28,557 bases of DNA, taken from CAZMXS01 sp964570325. Lineage in GTDB: Bacteria; Verrucomicrobiota; Kiritimatiellia; CAIQIC01; CAZMXS01. The notes beneath the pieces are model-generated. The model was not told where the DNA came from. It worked only from the letters and a program-made list of their open reading frames with translations, and made no database searches. This document shows, piece by piece, positions 6,913 through 15,068 of this stretch; position 1 is the first letter of the stretch; the number at the start of each line of letters is the position of its first letter. The stretch lies in NCBI GenBank assembly GCA_964570325.1, contig CAZMXS010000059.1, positions 1-28,557 on the forward strand. The letters run 5' to 3'. The position numbers were made by a program, and so were the translations under genes.

Positions 6913-8736
6913 TTACTGGGCGGCCGGCAGGATGCCCGCCTGGCGCAGATGGTCGAAAATGGCGCCCAGCGCAGCGGAGGGCGCTCCGCCTGGCGCGAAG
7001 CGCAAGTCCGCTCCGATGGTATTCTCCTCGGCCATCACGATTGCCAGCGCCGGGGCCGGGCTGACCAACGCCCGGATTGCCGCGAGGTCCGCGCCTGAAA
7101 GATCCAGCGCGGTGCAAATCACCAAGAGCCCGGTGTCCAGCAGGATGTGCAGCGTTTCGCCCAGACGGCGGATGTGCTCGCGGTTGGCCTCGTGGCCGTC
7201 CAAGTCCGTGCGCGTGATATCCGCGTCCAAGCCGTGGACGATACTGCCCATGCCGAGGAAGTAGACCAGGCGGCCTTGCTGGAACAGGTGTTGCTCCAGT
7301 TCGTGCGCCAGCGCCTTGCGGCCGGACCCGCGCGGACCGGTAATGATCACCAGCGCCGCTTGCTGCGCGTAGCGCGCGGCGCGCATGGCCGGTGTGACCC
7401 GGCCGCGCACCCACTTGATTTCGCGCCAGAACTGCTCGTGCTCCAATGAGGCGCTGTCCTCCGGCAGGTTCTCGCGGATCGTGCCGCCGCCGGCGATGCG
7501 ATAGTCGTCCACGATCACGAACCGGCTGGTCGCGGCGACGCCGCCGTGCAGGTCAAACGCGATGGACTTGTTTAAGCGCAATACACAGGCCGCCACTTCG
7601 TTGCGGCGCACCTGCGCGGCGGCATCGTTCAGCTCCAGGTTGGAAGCGTCGAGCACGCGGATGACCCGTTCCAGCCGGACGGAGGTCTCGGCCGTGCCCA
7701 GCTTCAGTTTGTAGGTCTTGCCCGATTCCAACGGCGCCTTGCCCAGCCAGAACAAATCAACGCGCAGGCGCGCGCCGGACAACGGCGCCGGCTGGTCGGC
7801 GCGGGCGACCACCTGGCCCCGGCAGGCGAATATCTGCTCATCCAGCGTGATGGCCGCCGGCTCGCCGGCGGCGACGGATGCGCGCGCCGGCGCGCTGAAC
7901 ACCTCAATGGAGCGAACGCGCACCTGCTTGCCGGAGGGATGAAAAACGACCCGATCGCCGGCGGCGATGGCGCCCGATTCCACCCGGCCGACGATCAGCC
8001 GCCGCTCGTCGCCGACCGAGGTGAATTTATATACATCCTGAACTGGGAACCGCAGCGGCTTCTCCGCCGGAGGTTGTTCGCGCCGGAACGCGTCCATGGC
8101 TTCCAGCACCGTCGGTCCCGCGTACCATGGCATTCGGTCGCCGCGATCGGCAAGCATCTCGCCCGTGCGCGCGGCAACCGGGATGAAGGCGGTCGGGGTC
8201 AGACCGGCCTTGGCCAGGAAGGCGCTGAACTCCGCGCGGATGCGCTCGAAGACCGCGGTATCGTAATTCGCGAGATCCATCTTGTTCACCACGACGGCGA
8301 ACTGGCCGACGCCGAGCATGGCCAGAAAATATCCGTGCCGGCGCGAGTTTTCCTGTACGCCCTCGTGCGCATCAATCACCAGTAGCGCGGCGTCCGCGCG
8401 CGCGGCGCCGGTGACCATGTTGCGCAGGAACTCGATGTGGCCGGGTGCGTCAATGATGATGTAATCGCGCCGGGCGGTTTTGAAAAAACAGCGGGCGGCG
8501 TCAATCGTGATACCCTGGGCCTGCTCATCCTTCAGCGCGTCGAGCAGAAAAGCGTATTCCATCTCGCGCGAGTTGCGCGCACAGTAGGCTTGGATGGCCT
8601 CGAGCTTGCCCTCGGGCAGGTTGCCGGTGTCAGCCAGCAAGCGTCCGACCAGCGTGCTCTTGCCGTGATCCACATGGCCGGTAATGACCAGGCTCAAGCG
8701 TTCTCTCTCGAGGGAACTGTCAGGGATCGAGTTCAA
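6913..8736 (-). CDS. cysN: Sulfate adenylyltransferase GTPase subunit CysN with degenerate APS-kinase-like C-terminal domain
   Basis: CysN is the GTP-hydrolysing subunit of ATP sulfurylase; with CysD it turns sulfate and ATP into adenylylsulfate (APS). GTPase motifs are G1 GHVDHGKST (20-28), an EF-Tu-like 'QGITID' switch (74-79), G3 DAPGH (96-100) and G4 NKMD (151-154). Two beta-barrel domains run to about residue 430. G1 is HVDHGKS rather than the SVDDGKS common in proteobacterial CysN. Residues about 465-607 resemble an APS kinase, as in CysNC/NodQ fusions. However, the P-loop reads GPRGSGRKA instead of GLSGSGKST, and the 'DGDNxRxGLNxDLGFS' block is reduced to 'MGSIVHGLDADI', so kinase activity is unlikely. 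The chosen start is a TTG; an internal start a few codons on is possible. It is the last gene of cysC-cysD-cysN. Confidence 0.92.
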   Translation of the reverse strand: MNSIPDSSLERERLSLVITGHVDHGKSTLVGRLLADTGNLPEGKLEAIQAYCARNSREMEYAFLLDALKDEQAQGITIDAARCFFKTARRDYIIIDAPGHIEFLRNMVTGAARADAALLVIDAHEGVQENSRRHGYFLAMLGVGQFAVVVNKMDLANYDTAVFERIRAEFSAFLAKAGLTPTAFIPVAARTGEMLADRGDRMPWYAGPTVLEAMDAFRREQPPAEKPLRFPVQDVYKFTSVGDERRLIVGRVESGAIAAGDRVVFHPSGKQVRVRSIEVFSAPARASVAAGEPAAITLDEQIFACRGQVVARADQPAPLSGARLRVDLFWLGKAPLESGKTYKLKLGTAETSVRLERVIRVLDASNLELNDAAAQVRRNEVAACVLRLNKSIAFDLHGGVAATSRFVIVDDYRIAGGGTIRENLPEDSASLEHEQFWREIKWVRGRVTPAMRAARYAQQAALVIITGPRGSGRKALAHELEQHLFQQGRLVYFLGMGSIVHGLDADITRTDLDGHEANREHIRRLGETLHILLDTGLLVICTALDLSGADLAAIRALVSPAPALAIVMAEENTIGADLRFAPGGAPSAALGAIFDHLRQAGILPAAQ

Positions 8737-8876
8737 AGTATAAGGTTCATGGTTATGGGTTTTGGGGATCTCGGCTTATTCGATGGGTCTAGGCATCGCT
8801 GGGTTTCATCCGGATTCCGCTCGCCGAACACCGTGATGAAGCGAGCGCGAGGACGAGTGCGGTTCATGAGCACGAG
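8737..8876. other. cysD-cysN intergenic spacer
   Basis: No gene is seen in this 140-base spacer. Next to the cysN start, bases 8740-8750 read ATGAACCTTAT on the minus strand. The same 11 bases occur at the same distance from the cysC start (10499-10509). In both places the ATG lies 14 bases ahead of the TTG taken as the gene start, out of frame with it. Confidence 0.4.
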
Positions 8877-9758
8877 TTACATGTAGCCCTCTCGGCGCAG
8901 CGTTTCCAAGCCGCCGCCGTCCTCCTTGTCCTGGGCGCGGCCCGAGCGCTCGGCGACACGGGCGAACTTGCCGCTGCGGAGTTCGGCGATAATTTCGGCG
9001 ACATTCTTCGCGGTTGATTCCACCGGATTGGTACACGGACCGCACCCGAGCGAACGATAGCGGCGGCCGGCGCCCTGGTCGAAATAAAGCGCGGTCACCG
9101 GGATGCGCTCGCGCTCGATGTATTCCCAGATGTTCAGCTCGGTCCAGTCGAGCAGGGGATGGATACGCACGTGTGTACCGGGGGCAAAGTCGGTGTTGAA
9201 CTGGTTCCAGAACTCCGGGGGTTGTTCGGCGATTTGCCAGTCGCTGTTCTTGTCGCGCGGGGAGAAGTAGCGCTCTTTTGAGCGGCTGCCTTCCTCGTCC
9301 GCGCGAATGCCAAGGATTACGCCGGTGTAGGGTTCGGGGTTCTTTTCCTCCTCATACTGGCCGGTATGATGGTTCATGACCAGCCGCGGCCATTTGCCGG
9401 AGAGCGTGTTCTTCAGCGCTTCGGTTTTCAGCACGCCGCAGCAGGCAACCCGGCTGAGTGCGCCGTCGGGGAAGGTCTGCTTGTCGCGCAGGGCGGCGCG
9501 GTTCATGCCGACCACCATATTCAGTTTCCACTCGCGGGCGAGCCGGTCGCGGAACGCGATCATCTCGGGGATCTTGTAGCCGGTATCCACATGGACCAGG
9601 GGGAGGGGGACATGGCCGAGGAAGGCCTTGCGCGCGAGCCATAGCAGCGCCGTGCTGTCCTTGCCGATGGACCAGAGCATGCACAGGTTCTTGAAGCGGT
9701 TATACGCCTCGCGCAGAATGTAGACGCTCTGGCTTTCCAGTTGTTCGAGGTGATCCAT
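8877..9758 (-). CDS. cysD: Sulfate adenylyltransferase small subunit CysD
   Basis: CysD is the catalytic, ATP-pyrophosphatase-type subunit of ATP sulfurylase, forming APS from sulfate and ATP with energy from the GTPase CysN. Its 293 residues are close to the roughly 300 of characterised CysD proteins. The PP-loop is visible as WSIGKDST (about 30-37). 'HVDTGYKIPEMI', 'GIRADEEGSRSKER', the 'HPLLDWTELNIWEYI' block and 'YRSLGCGPCTNPV' are all characteristic of the family. The ATG at 9758 gives the standard N-terminus 'MDHLEQLESQSVYILREA'. It lies between cysC (86 bases upstream) and cysN (140 bases downstream). No cysH or sulfite reductase gene is in the window, so APS/PAPS could serve assimilation or sulfation of polysaccharides. 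The window cannot decide between these. Confidence 0.96.
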   Translation of the reverse strand: MDHLEQLESQSVYILREAYNRFKNLCMLWSIGKDSTALLWLARKAFLGHVPLPLVHVDTGYKIPEMIAFRDRLAREWKLNMVVGMNRAALRDKQTFPDGALSRVACCGVLKTEALKNTLSGKWPRLVMNHHTGQYEEEKNPEPYTGVILGIRADEEGSRSKERYFSPRDKNSDWQIAEQPPEFWNQFNTDFAPGTHVRIHPLLDWTELNIWEYIERERIPVTALYFDQGAGRRYRSLGCGPCTNPVESTAKNVAEIIAELRSGKFARVAERSGRAQDKEDGGGLETLRREGYM

Positions 9759-9796
9759 GAAACGCTTACTCTGGAATCTTACTCCTACTCTGTTCG

Positions 9797-9834
9797 CTTG
9801 CTTTTACTGGGCGAGAGCAAGATCCCAGAGCAAG
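9797..9834 (-). promoter_or_regulatory. Imperfect hairpin between cysC and cysD
   Basis: Arms CTTGCT (9797-9802) plus CTGGG (9807-9811) pair with CCCAG (9824-9828) plus AGCAAG (9829-9834). This gives an 11-base-pair stem with a four-base bulge and a 12-base loop. No T-run follows it, so it is not an obvious terminator. It may be a processing or stability element within the operon transcript. Confidence 0.35.
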
Positions 9835-9844
9835 AAGATAATGG

Positions 9845-10495
9845 CTATCTTTTCCGTTTCGCCAGCCTCCGCACTATCATCCCCACCTGCTCATCCAGTT
9901 TCCCGTCGGTTGTGTCAATCCGCAAATCCGGTCGCCGCGGCGGCTCGTAACGCTGGGAGACACCGGTGAACTCCGGGATGGCCCCGGCCCGCGCCTTCCG
10001 GTAAAGCCCCTTGACGTCGCGCGCCTCGCAGACGGCAAGCGGGGTGGCCACGTGGATTTCGATGAAACGGTTGGAGCCGATAATTCTGCGCGCCCGCTGG
10101 CGCTCGGCCCGAAACGGTGAAATGAACGCCACCAGGCAGATGACGCCGCAATCAGCGAAGAGTTTGGCCACCTCCGCCACGCGGCGGATGTTCTCGGCGC
10201 GGTCTTTTTGCGAGAAGCCCAGGTCGCGGTTAAGCCCCGCGCGGACCTTGTCGCCGTCCAGGATGAAGGTCATGCGTCCGGCGTGTTGCAAGCGCCCGGC
10301 GACCGCCTCGGCCAGAGTGGATTTGCCCGAGCCGGACAGGCCGGTGAACCACAGGACAAGGCCACCCGGACGCCCGCAGCCGGGCCGGGCGGAGCGTTTA
10401 TGGGCTTTTATCCGTGATCTCACGATGGGGGTGCATTGTAGCCGGATCGGCGGCCAACTCAAGCGCAAGGCTGCGCCAAGGAAATTAAAGTCCAA
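9845..10495 (-). CDS. cysC: Adenylylsulfate kinase CysC
   Basis: CysC phosphorylates APS at the 3' position to give PAPS. The protein has an intact P-loop in 'WFTGLSGSGKST', the nucleotide/APS-binding block 'LDGDKVRAGLNRDLGFS' followed by 'KDRAENIRRVAEVAKLF', and 'FISPFRAERQRAR'. 'EVCEARD'-type and 'GLYRKARAGAIPEFTG' segments follow; all are hallmarks of an active CysC. The first in-frame start is a TTG at 10495, giving 216 residues. The GTG at 10423 gives 192 residues, nearer the usual length (about 200), and may be the true start; neither has a strong ribosome site. It is the first gene of the minus-strand sulfate-activation operon and compensates for the degenerate kinase domain on CysN. 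Confidence 0.93.
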   Translation of the reverse strand: MDFNFLGAALRLSWPPIRLQCTPIVRSRIKAHKRSARPGCGRPGGLVLWFTGLSGSGKSTLAEAVAGRLQHAGRMTFILDGDKVRAGLNRDLGFSQKDRAENIRRVAEVAKLFADCGVICLVAFISPFRAERQRARRIIGSNRFIEIHVATPLAVCEARDVKGLYRKARAGAIPEFTGVSQRYEPPRRPDLRIDTTDGKLDEQVGMIVRRLAKRKR

Positions 10496-10522
10496 GCGAT
10501 AAGGTTCATCTTTCCGCTTGTC

Positions 10523-10550
10523 TTAGCCGGCTTTTGAAGTAAATTATACA
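10523..10550 (+). promoter_or_regulatory. Possible promoter of the hom operon
   Basis: A TATACA at 10545-10550 makes a fair -10 box. TTAGCC at 10523-10528, 16 bases upstream, is a poor -35 box. The position fits a transcript starting near 10557, just ahead of the leader peptide. The call rests mainly on that placement between the divergent cysC gene and the leader. Confidence 0.3.
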
Positions 10551-10581
10551 GCCTTTACGGGTTACGAGGATGGACGGACAA

Positions 10582-10632
10582 ATGAGCGGGCACATCATTA
10601 TCACGGTAACGGAAGTCCCTTGCGGGGGTTGA
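10582..10632 (+). CDS. Threonine/isoleucine attenuator leader peptide
   Basis: A 16-codon open frame reads MSGHIIITVTEVPCGG and then TGA. The run Ile-Ile-Ile-Thr-Val-Thr (10594-10611) has the hallmark of amino-acid leader peptides such as E. coli ThrL. An in-frame ATG at 10570 would add MDGQ; the ATG at 10582 has GAGG about 12 bases upstream. The peptide needs no function of its own: ribosome speed through the Ile/Thr codons would decide which RNA hairpin forms downstream. Its stop codon lies directly after the 5' arm of the antiterminator, so a ribosome finishing the peptide would mask that arm. It precedes hom by 63 bases. The call is from sequence logic; no homologue search was possible. 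Confidence 0.8.
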   Translation: MSGHIIITVTEVPCGG

Positions 10633-10661
10633 GCTCCGGCGCTTGCCGCACCCCTCGCAAG
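10619..10661 (+). promoter_or_regulatory. Antiterminator pairing of the hom attenuator
   Basis: CTTGCGGGGGT (10619-10629) can pair with ACCCCTCGCAAG (10650-10661), giving eleven base pairs and one bulged T. The 3' arm contains the whole 5' half of the terminator stem, so the two structures exclude each other. If ribosomes stall at the Ile/Thr codons, the 5' arm stays free, this pairing forms and hom is transcribed. Confidence 0.75.
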
Positions 10662-10673
10662 AGGGGTTTTTTT
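10650..10673 (+). terminator. Rho-independent terminator (attenuator) upstream of hom
   Basis: A perfect seven-base stem, ACCCCTC / GAGGGGT with a GCAA loop, is followed at once by a T-run (10667-10673). It sits only 22 bases before the hom start codon and after the leader peptide stop, so it acts on the operon's own leader rather than on an upstream gene, since the gene to the left points away. Confidence 0.85.
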
Positions 10674-10695
10674 ATGCACGAATGCGGGAAGGTGA

Positions 10696-12012
10696 ATGGT
10701 GAATACGGAACAAAAAAAAGAGGTCGGGGTGGGCCTCTTGGGCTTCGGCACGGTTGGCGCCGGGGTGGTGGAGGGTTTGCAAAAAAACGGCGATTTGCTC
10801 GCCGAGCGGATTGGCGTGCGGCCGGTCCTGCGCCGAATCGCGGATATTGACCTCGAACGCGACCGCGGCGTTACCGTGGACCGCGCGCTGCTTACCCGTG
10901 ACGCCTCCGCCGTGGTTAATGACCCCTCCGTGGACATCGTGATCGAGCTGATTGGCGGAACCCGCAGCGCCCAGGATTTAATGTTACAGGCCTTGCGCCG
11001 CGGCAAGCCCGTGGTGACGGCGAACAAGGCCTTGCTGGCCGAGCATGGCGCGGAAATTCACCGCCTCGCGGCCGAGCATGGCGCCGAGGTTTATTACGAG
11101 GCCAGCGTCGGCGGCGGCATTCCGATCATCAAGGCCTTGCGCGAAGGGCTCTGCGCCAACCGGATTGAAAGCGTCTATGGGATCCTGAACGGCACCTGTA
11201 ACTACATTCTTACCCGGATGGAGCAGGAACAGGCGCCATTTGACGTCGTTTTGCGCGATGCCCAGCGGGCCGGCTATGCCGAGGCCGAGCCGAGTCTGGA
11301 CATTGACGGCGTGGACACGGCCCACAAGGCGGTTGTGCTTGCCTCGCTGGCCTATGGATTTCCGGTGCCGATGGCCGCCGTGTCGGTCGAGGGCATCCGC
11401 AATCTGGCGCCCGAGGATATCATCAATGCCGGCGAATTGGGCTATCGAATCAAATTGCTGGCCATTATCAAAAATTCCGCCGGGGAGGTCGAGGTCCGGG
11501 TTCATCCGACCCTGGTGCCGCACGCGCACCTGCTGGCCGCCGTTGGCGGGGTCTTCAATGCGATATTCGTGACCGGCGACATTGTCGGCAACACGCTCTA
11601 TTACGGCCGCGGCGCGGGGCGCGCCGCCACCGCCAGCGCCGTGCTCGGCGACCTGGCCGACGCGGCGCGGAGCCTGGCCGGCGGCACCCGGCAACGCGGA
11701 CCGGCGCGGGTGCGGGCCGAAACGGTCGGTCGTCTGCGCGCGATTGGCGAGATTGAGGCGCGCTACTATCTGCGGCTGTCGCTGCTTGACCGGCCGGGCG
11801 TGCTGGCGCGGGTCGCGCAGGTGCTCGGCAGCCACCAGATCAGCATCGCCTCGGTGATGCAAAAGGAAGCCCGCTCGGGCGAGCACGTGCCGGTGATTAT
11901 TGTGACGCATACCGCGCGGGAGCAAAACTTCCGCGCGGCGTTGGCGGAGATGGACGCGCTGGACGTTGTCGGCGCGCCGACGGTCCGGCTGCGAATCGAG
12001 GATTTCCGGTAA
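10696..12012 (+). CDS. hom: Homoserine dehydrogenase
   Basis: Hom reduces aspartate semialdehyde to homoserine with NAD(P)H, the branch point to threonine, methionine and isoleucine. This 438-residue enzyme has an N-terminal Rossmann fold (GFGTVGAGVV, residues 16-25). Substrate-domain signatures follow in 'VVTANKALLAEHG', 'YEASVGGGIPIIKALREGL' and 'GILNGTCNYILTRM', with catalytic-region 'GYAEAEPSLDIDGVDTAHK'. A C-terminal ACT domain starts near 352 ('RYYLRLSLLDRPGVLARVAQVL') and is usual for feedback control by threonine. The ATG at 10696 follows GGGAAGG. It heads hom-lysC-cimA-valS and lies behind the Thr/Ile attenuator. It is a stand-alone enzyme, not a ThrA-type fusion with aspartate kinase. 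Confidence 0.96.
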   Translation: MVNTEQKKEVGVGLLGFGTVGAGVVEGLQKNGDLLAERIGVRPVLRRIADIDLERDRGVTVDRALLTRDASAVVNDPSVDIVIELIGGTRSAQDLMLQALRRGKPVVTANKALLAEHGAEIHRLAAEHGAEVYYEASVGGGIPIIKALREGLCANRIESVYGILNGTCNYILTRMEQEQAPFDVVLRDAQRAGYAEAEPSLDIDGVDTAHKAVVLASLAYGFPVPMAAVSVEGIRNLAPEDIINAGELGYRIKLLAIIKNSAGEVEVRVHPTLVPHAHLLAAVGGVFNAIFVTGDIVGNTLYYGRGAGRAATASAVLGDLADAARSLAGGTRQRGPARVRAETVGRLRAIGEIEARYYLRLSLLDRPGVLARVAQVLGSHQISIASVMQKEARSGEHVPVIIVTHTAREQNFRAALAEMDALDVVGAPTVRLRIEDFR

Positions 12013-12014
12013 AG

Positions 12015-12064
12015 TTTCCAATCATTGGAAACCCGGGCCGGCAATTTTTCCAATCATTGGAAAA
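12015..12064. repeat. Two copies of the palindrome TTTCCAATCATTGGAAA between hom and lysC
   Basis: The 17-base palindrome (two 8-base arms around a central C) occurs at 12015-12031 and again at 12047-12063. In the second copy the symmetry extends by one base on each side (12046-12064). The 15 bases between the copies are GC-rich (CCCGGGCCGGC). Each copy could form a hairpin in RNA or bind a dimeric protein. They fill nearly all of the hom-lysC gap and end 10 bases before the lysC ribosome site (CAGGAG, 12075-12080). Confidence 0.85.
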
Positions 12065-12086
12065 TCATGGAATACAGGAGCCCAAG

Positions 12087-13436
12087 ATGAAAGTGGCCAA
12101 GTTCGGCGGGACTTCGCTGGCGGATGCCGGCCAGATCCTGAAAGTGATTGAGATCGCGCGGGCGGACCCGGAGCGGCGGATCATGGTCGTCTCCGCGCCC
12201 GGCAAGCGCACGAAGGAGGATATCAAGGTCACGGACCTCCTGATCGCTTGCGCGCGGGCGATGTTGGAGCGGGGCGCGGCGGACGCGGAGGCGGCCGCGG
12301 TGGTGGCGCGTTTCGCCGATATCCAGAAGGCGCTCGACCTGCCCGCCAAGCTGGTGGGCGAGATTGATCGTGATCTGCGCGCGCGGCTGGCCGGCGATCG
12401 GTCGCAGGCCGCGCGGTTCACCGATGCGATCAAGGCGGCGGGCGAGGACTACAGCGCGCGCTGCGTGGCCGCGGCGTTCACGAAGCAGGGGTTGCCGGCG
12501 CAGTATGTCAACCCGCGCGACGCCGGGCTGGTGCTGAGCGATGAGCCGGGCAACGCGCAAGTGCTGGACGAGTCGTACCCGCGGCTGGCCGCCCTGCGCG
12601 ACCGCAAGGACATCACGATTTTTCCCGGCTTCTTCGGCTACACCCGCCAGGGCGACGTGGTGACTTTCCCGCGCGGCGGCTCCGACATTACCGGCGCCAT
12701 CCTGGCGGCGGCGGTCAAGGCCGACGTGTATGAAAATTTCACCGACGTGGATTCGGTGTACGCGGCGGATCCGCGCATCATTCCGGATGCGCAGCCGATC
12801 ACGCTGCTGACGTACCGCGAGCTGCGCGAGCTGGCCTACGCGGGCTTCGGCGTGTTCCACGACGAGGCGATCGTGCCCGCCGTGCGCGCCAATGTGCCGA
12901 TCTGCATCAAAAACACGAACCGGCCGGAGGCGCCGGGCACACTGGTGGTGCCCGAACGCACCTATCATGCGGGCGGGGTGGTGGGCATTGCCAGCAGCGA
13001 CGGTTTTTGCACCATCTTTTTGAGCAAGTATCTGATGAATCGGGAGGTAGGGTTCGGCCGGCGGCTGCTCCAGATTTTGGAGGAGGAGGGCCTGTCGTAT
13101 GAACATGCGCCTTCGGGCATTGACAGCACCAGTGTCATCCTGCGGAGCGACCAGTTGACGCCGGCCAAGGAGACGCGGGTGACTGAGCGGATTCAGCAAG
13201 AACTGGGAGCGGACGATGTAGAGGTCGAGCGCGGGCTGGCCCTGGTGATGGTCGTGGGCGAGGGCATGCGGTACACGGTCGGTCTGGCCGCGAAGGCGAC
13301 GCACGCATTCGCCGCGAGCGGCGTGAACATTGAGATGATGAACCAGGGTTCGTCCGAGATCAGCATGATGTTCGGCGTAAAGGAAGTGGATCGGAAAAAG
13401 GCCGTGAAGGCCCTATATCACGCCTTCTTTGGGTGA
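12087..13436 (+). CDS. lysC: Aspartate kinase
   Basis: Aspartate kinase makes aspartyl-phosphate, the first step towards lysine, threonine, methionine and diaminopimelate. The 449-residue protein opens with MKVAKFGGTS, the family's ATP/aspartate-binding N-terminus. It also has 'FPGFFGYTRQGDVVTFPRGGSD', the 'ENFTDVDSVYAADPRII' block and 'ELAYAGFGVFHDEAI'. Two C-terminal ACT domains end in 'GVNIEMMNQGSSEISMMFGV', the usual allosteric site for lysine or threonine. I chose the ATG at 12087, six bases after CAGGAG. The longer frame from 12057 runs through the palindromic repeat and is unlikely. It is separated from cimA by ten bases. Coupling to hom by neighbourhood rather than fusion is usual outside enteric bacteria. 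Confidence 0.96.
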   Translation: MKVAKFGGTSLADAGQILKVIEIARADPERRIMVVSAPGKRTKEDIKVTDLLIACARAMLERGAADAEAAAVVARFADIQKALDLPAKLVGEIDRDLRARLAGDRSQAARFTDAIKAAGEDYSARCVAAAFTKQGLPAQYVNPRDAGLVLSDEPGNAQVLDESYPRLAALRDRKDITIFPGFFGYTRQGDVVTFPRGGSDITGAILAAAVKADVYENFTDVDSVYAADPRIIPDAQPITLLTYRELRELAYAGFGVFHDEAIVPAVRANVPICIKNTNRPEAPGTLVVPERTYHAGGVVGIASSDGFCTIFLSKYLMNREVGFGRRLLQILEEEGLSYEHAPSGIDSTSVILRSDQLTPAKETRVTERIQQELGADDVEVERGLALVMVVGEGMRYTVGLAAKATHAFAASGVNIEMMNQGSSEISMMFGVKEVDRKKAVKALYHAFFG

Positions 13437-13446
13437 GGAGAGGTTC

Positions 13447-15033
<1,587 letters not shown>

Positions 15034-15068
15034 CCTGCATGCTGAATTATGTTTAGCCGCTAATCTGG

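Noticed and set aside
12015..12064. The paired palindromes as the start of a CRISPR array
   Set aside because: Only two copies, a 15-base spacer, and a perfect palindrome inside an operon do not fit CRISPR.
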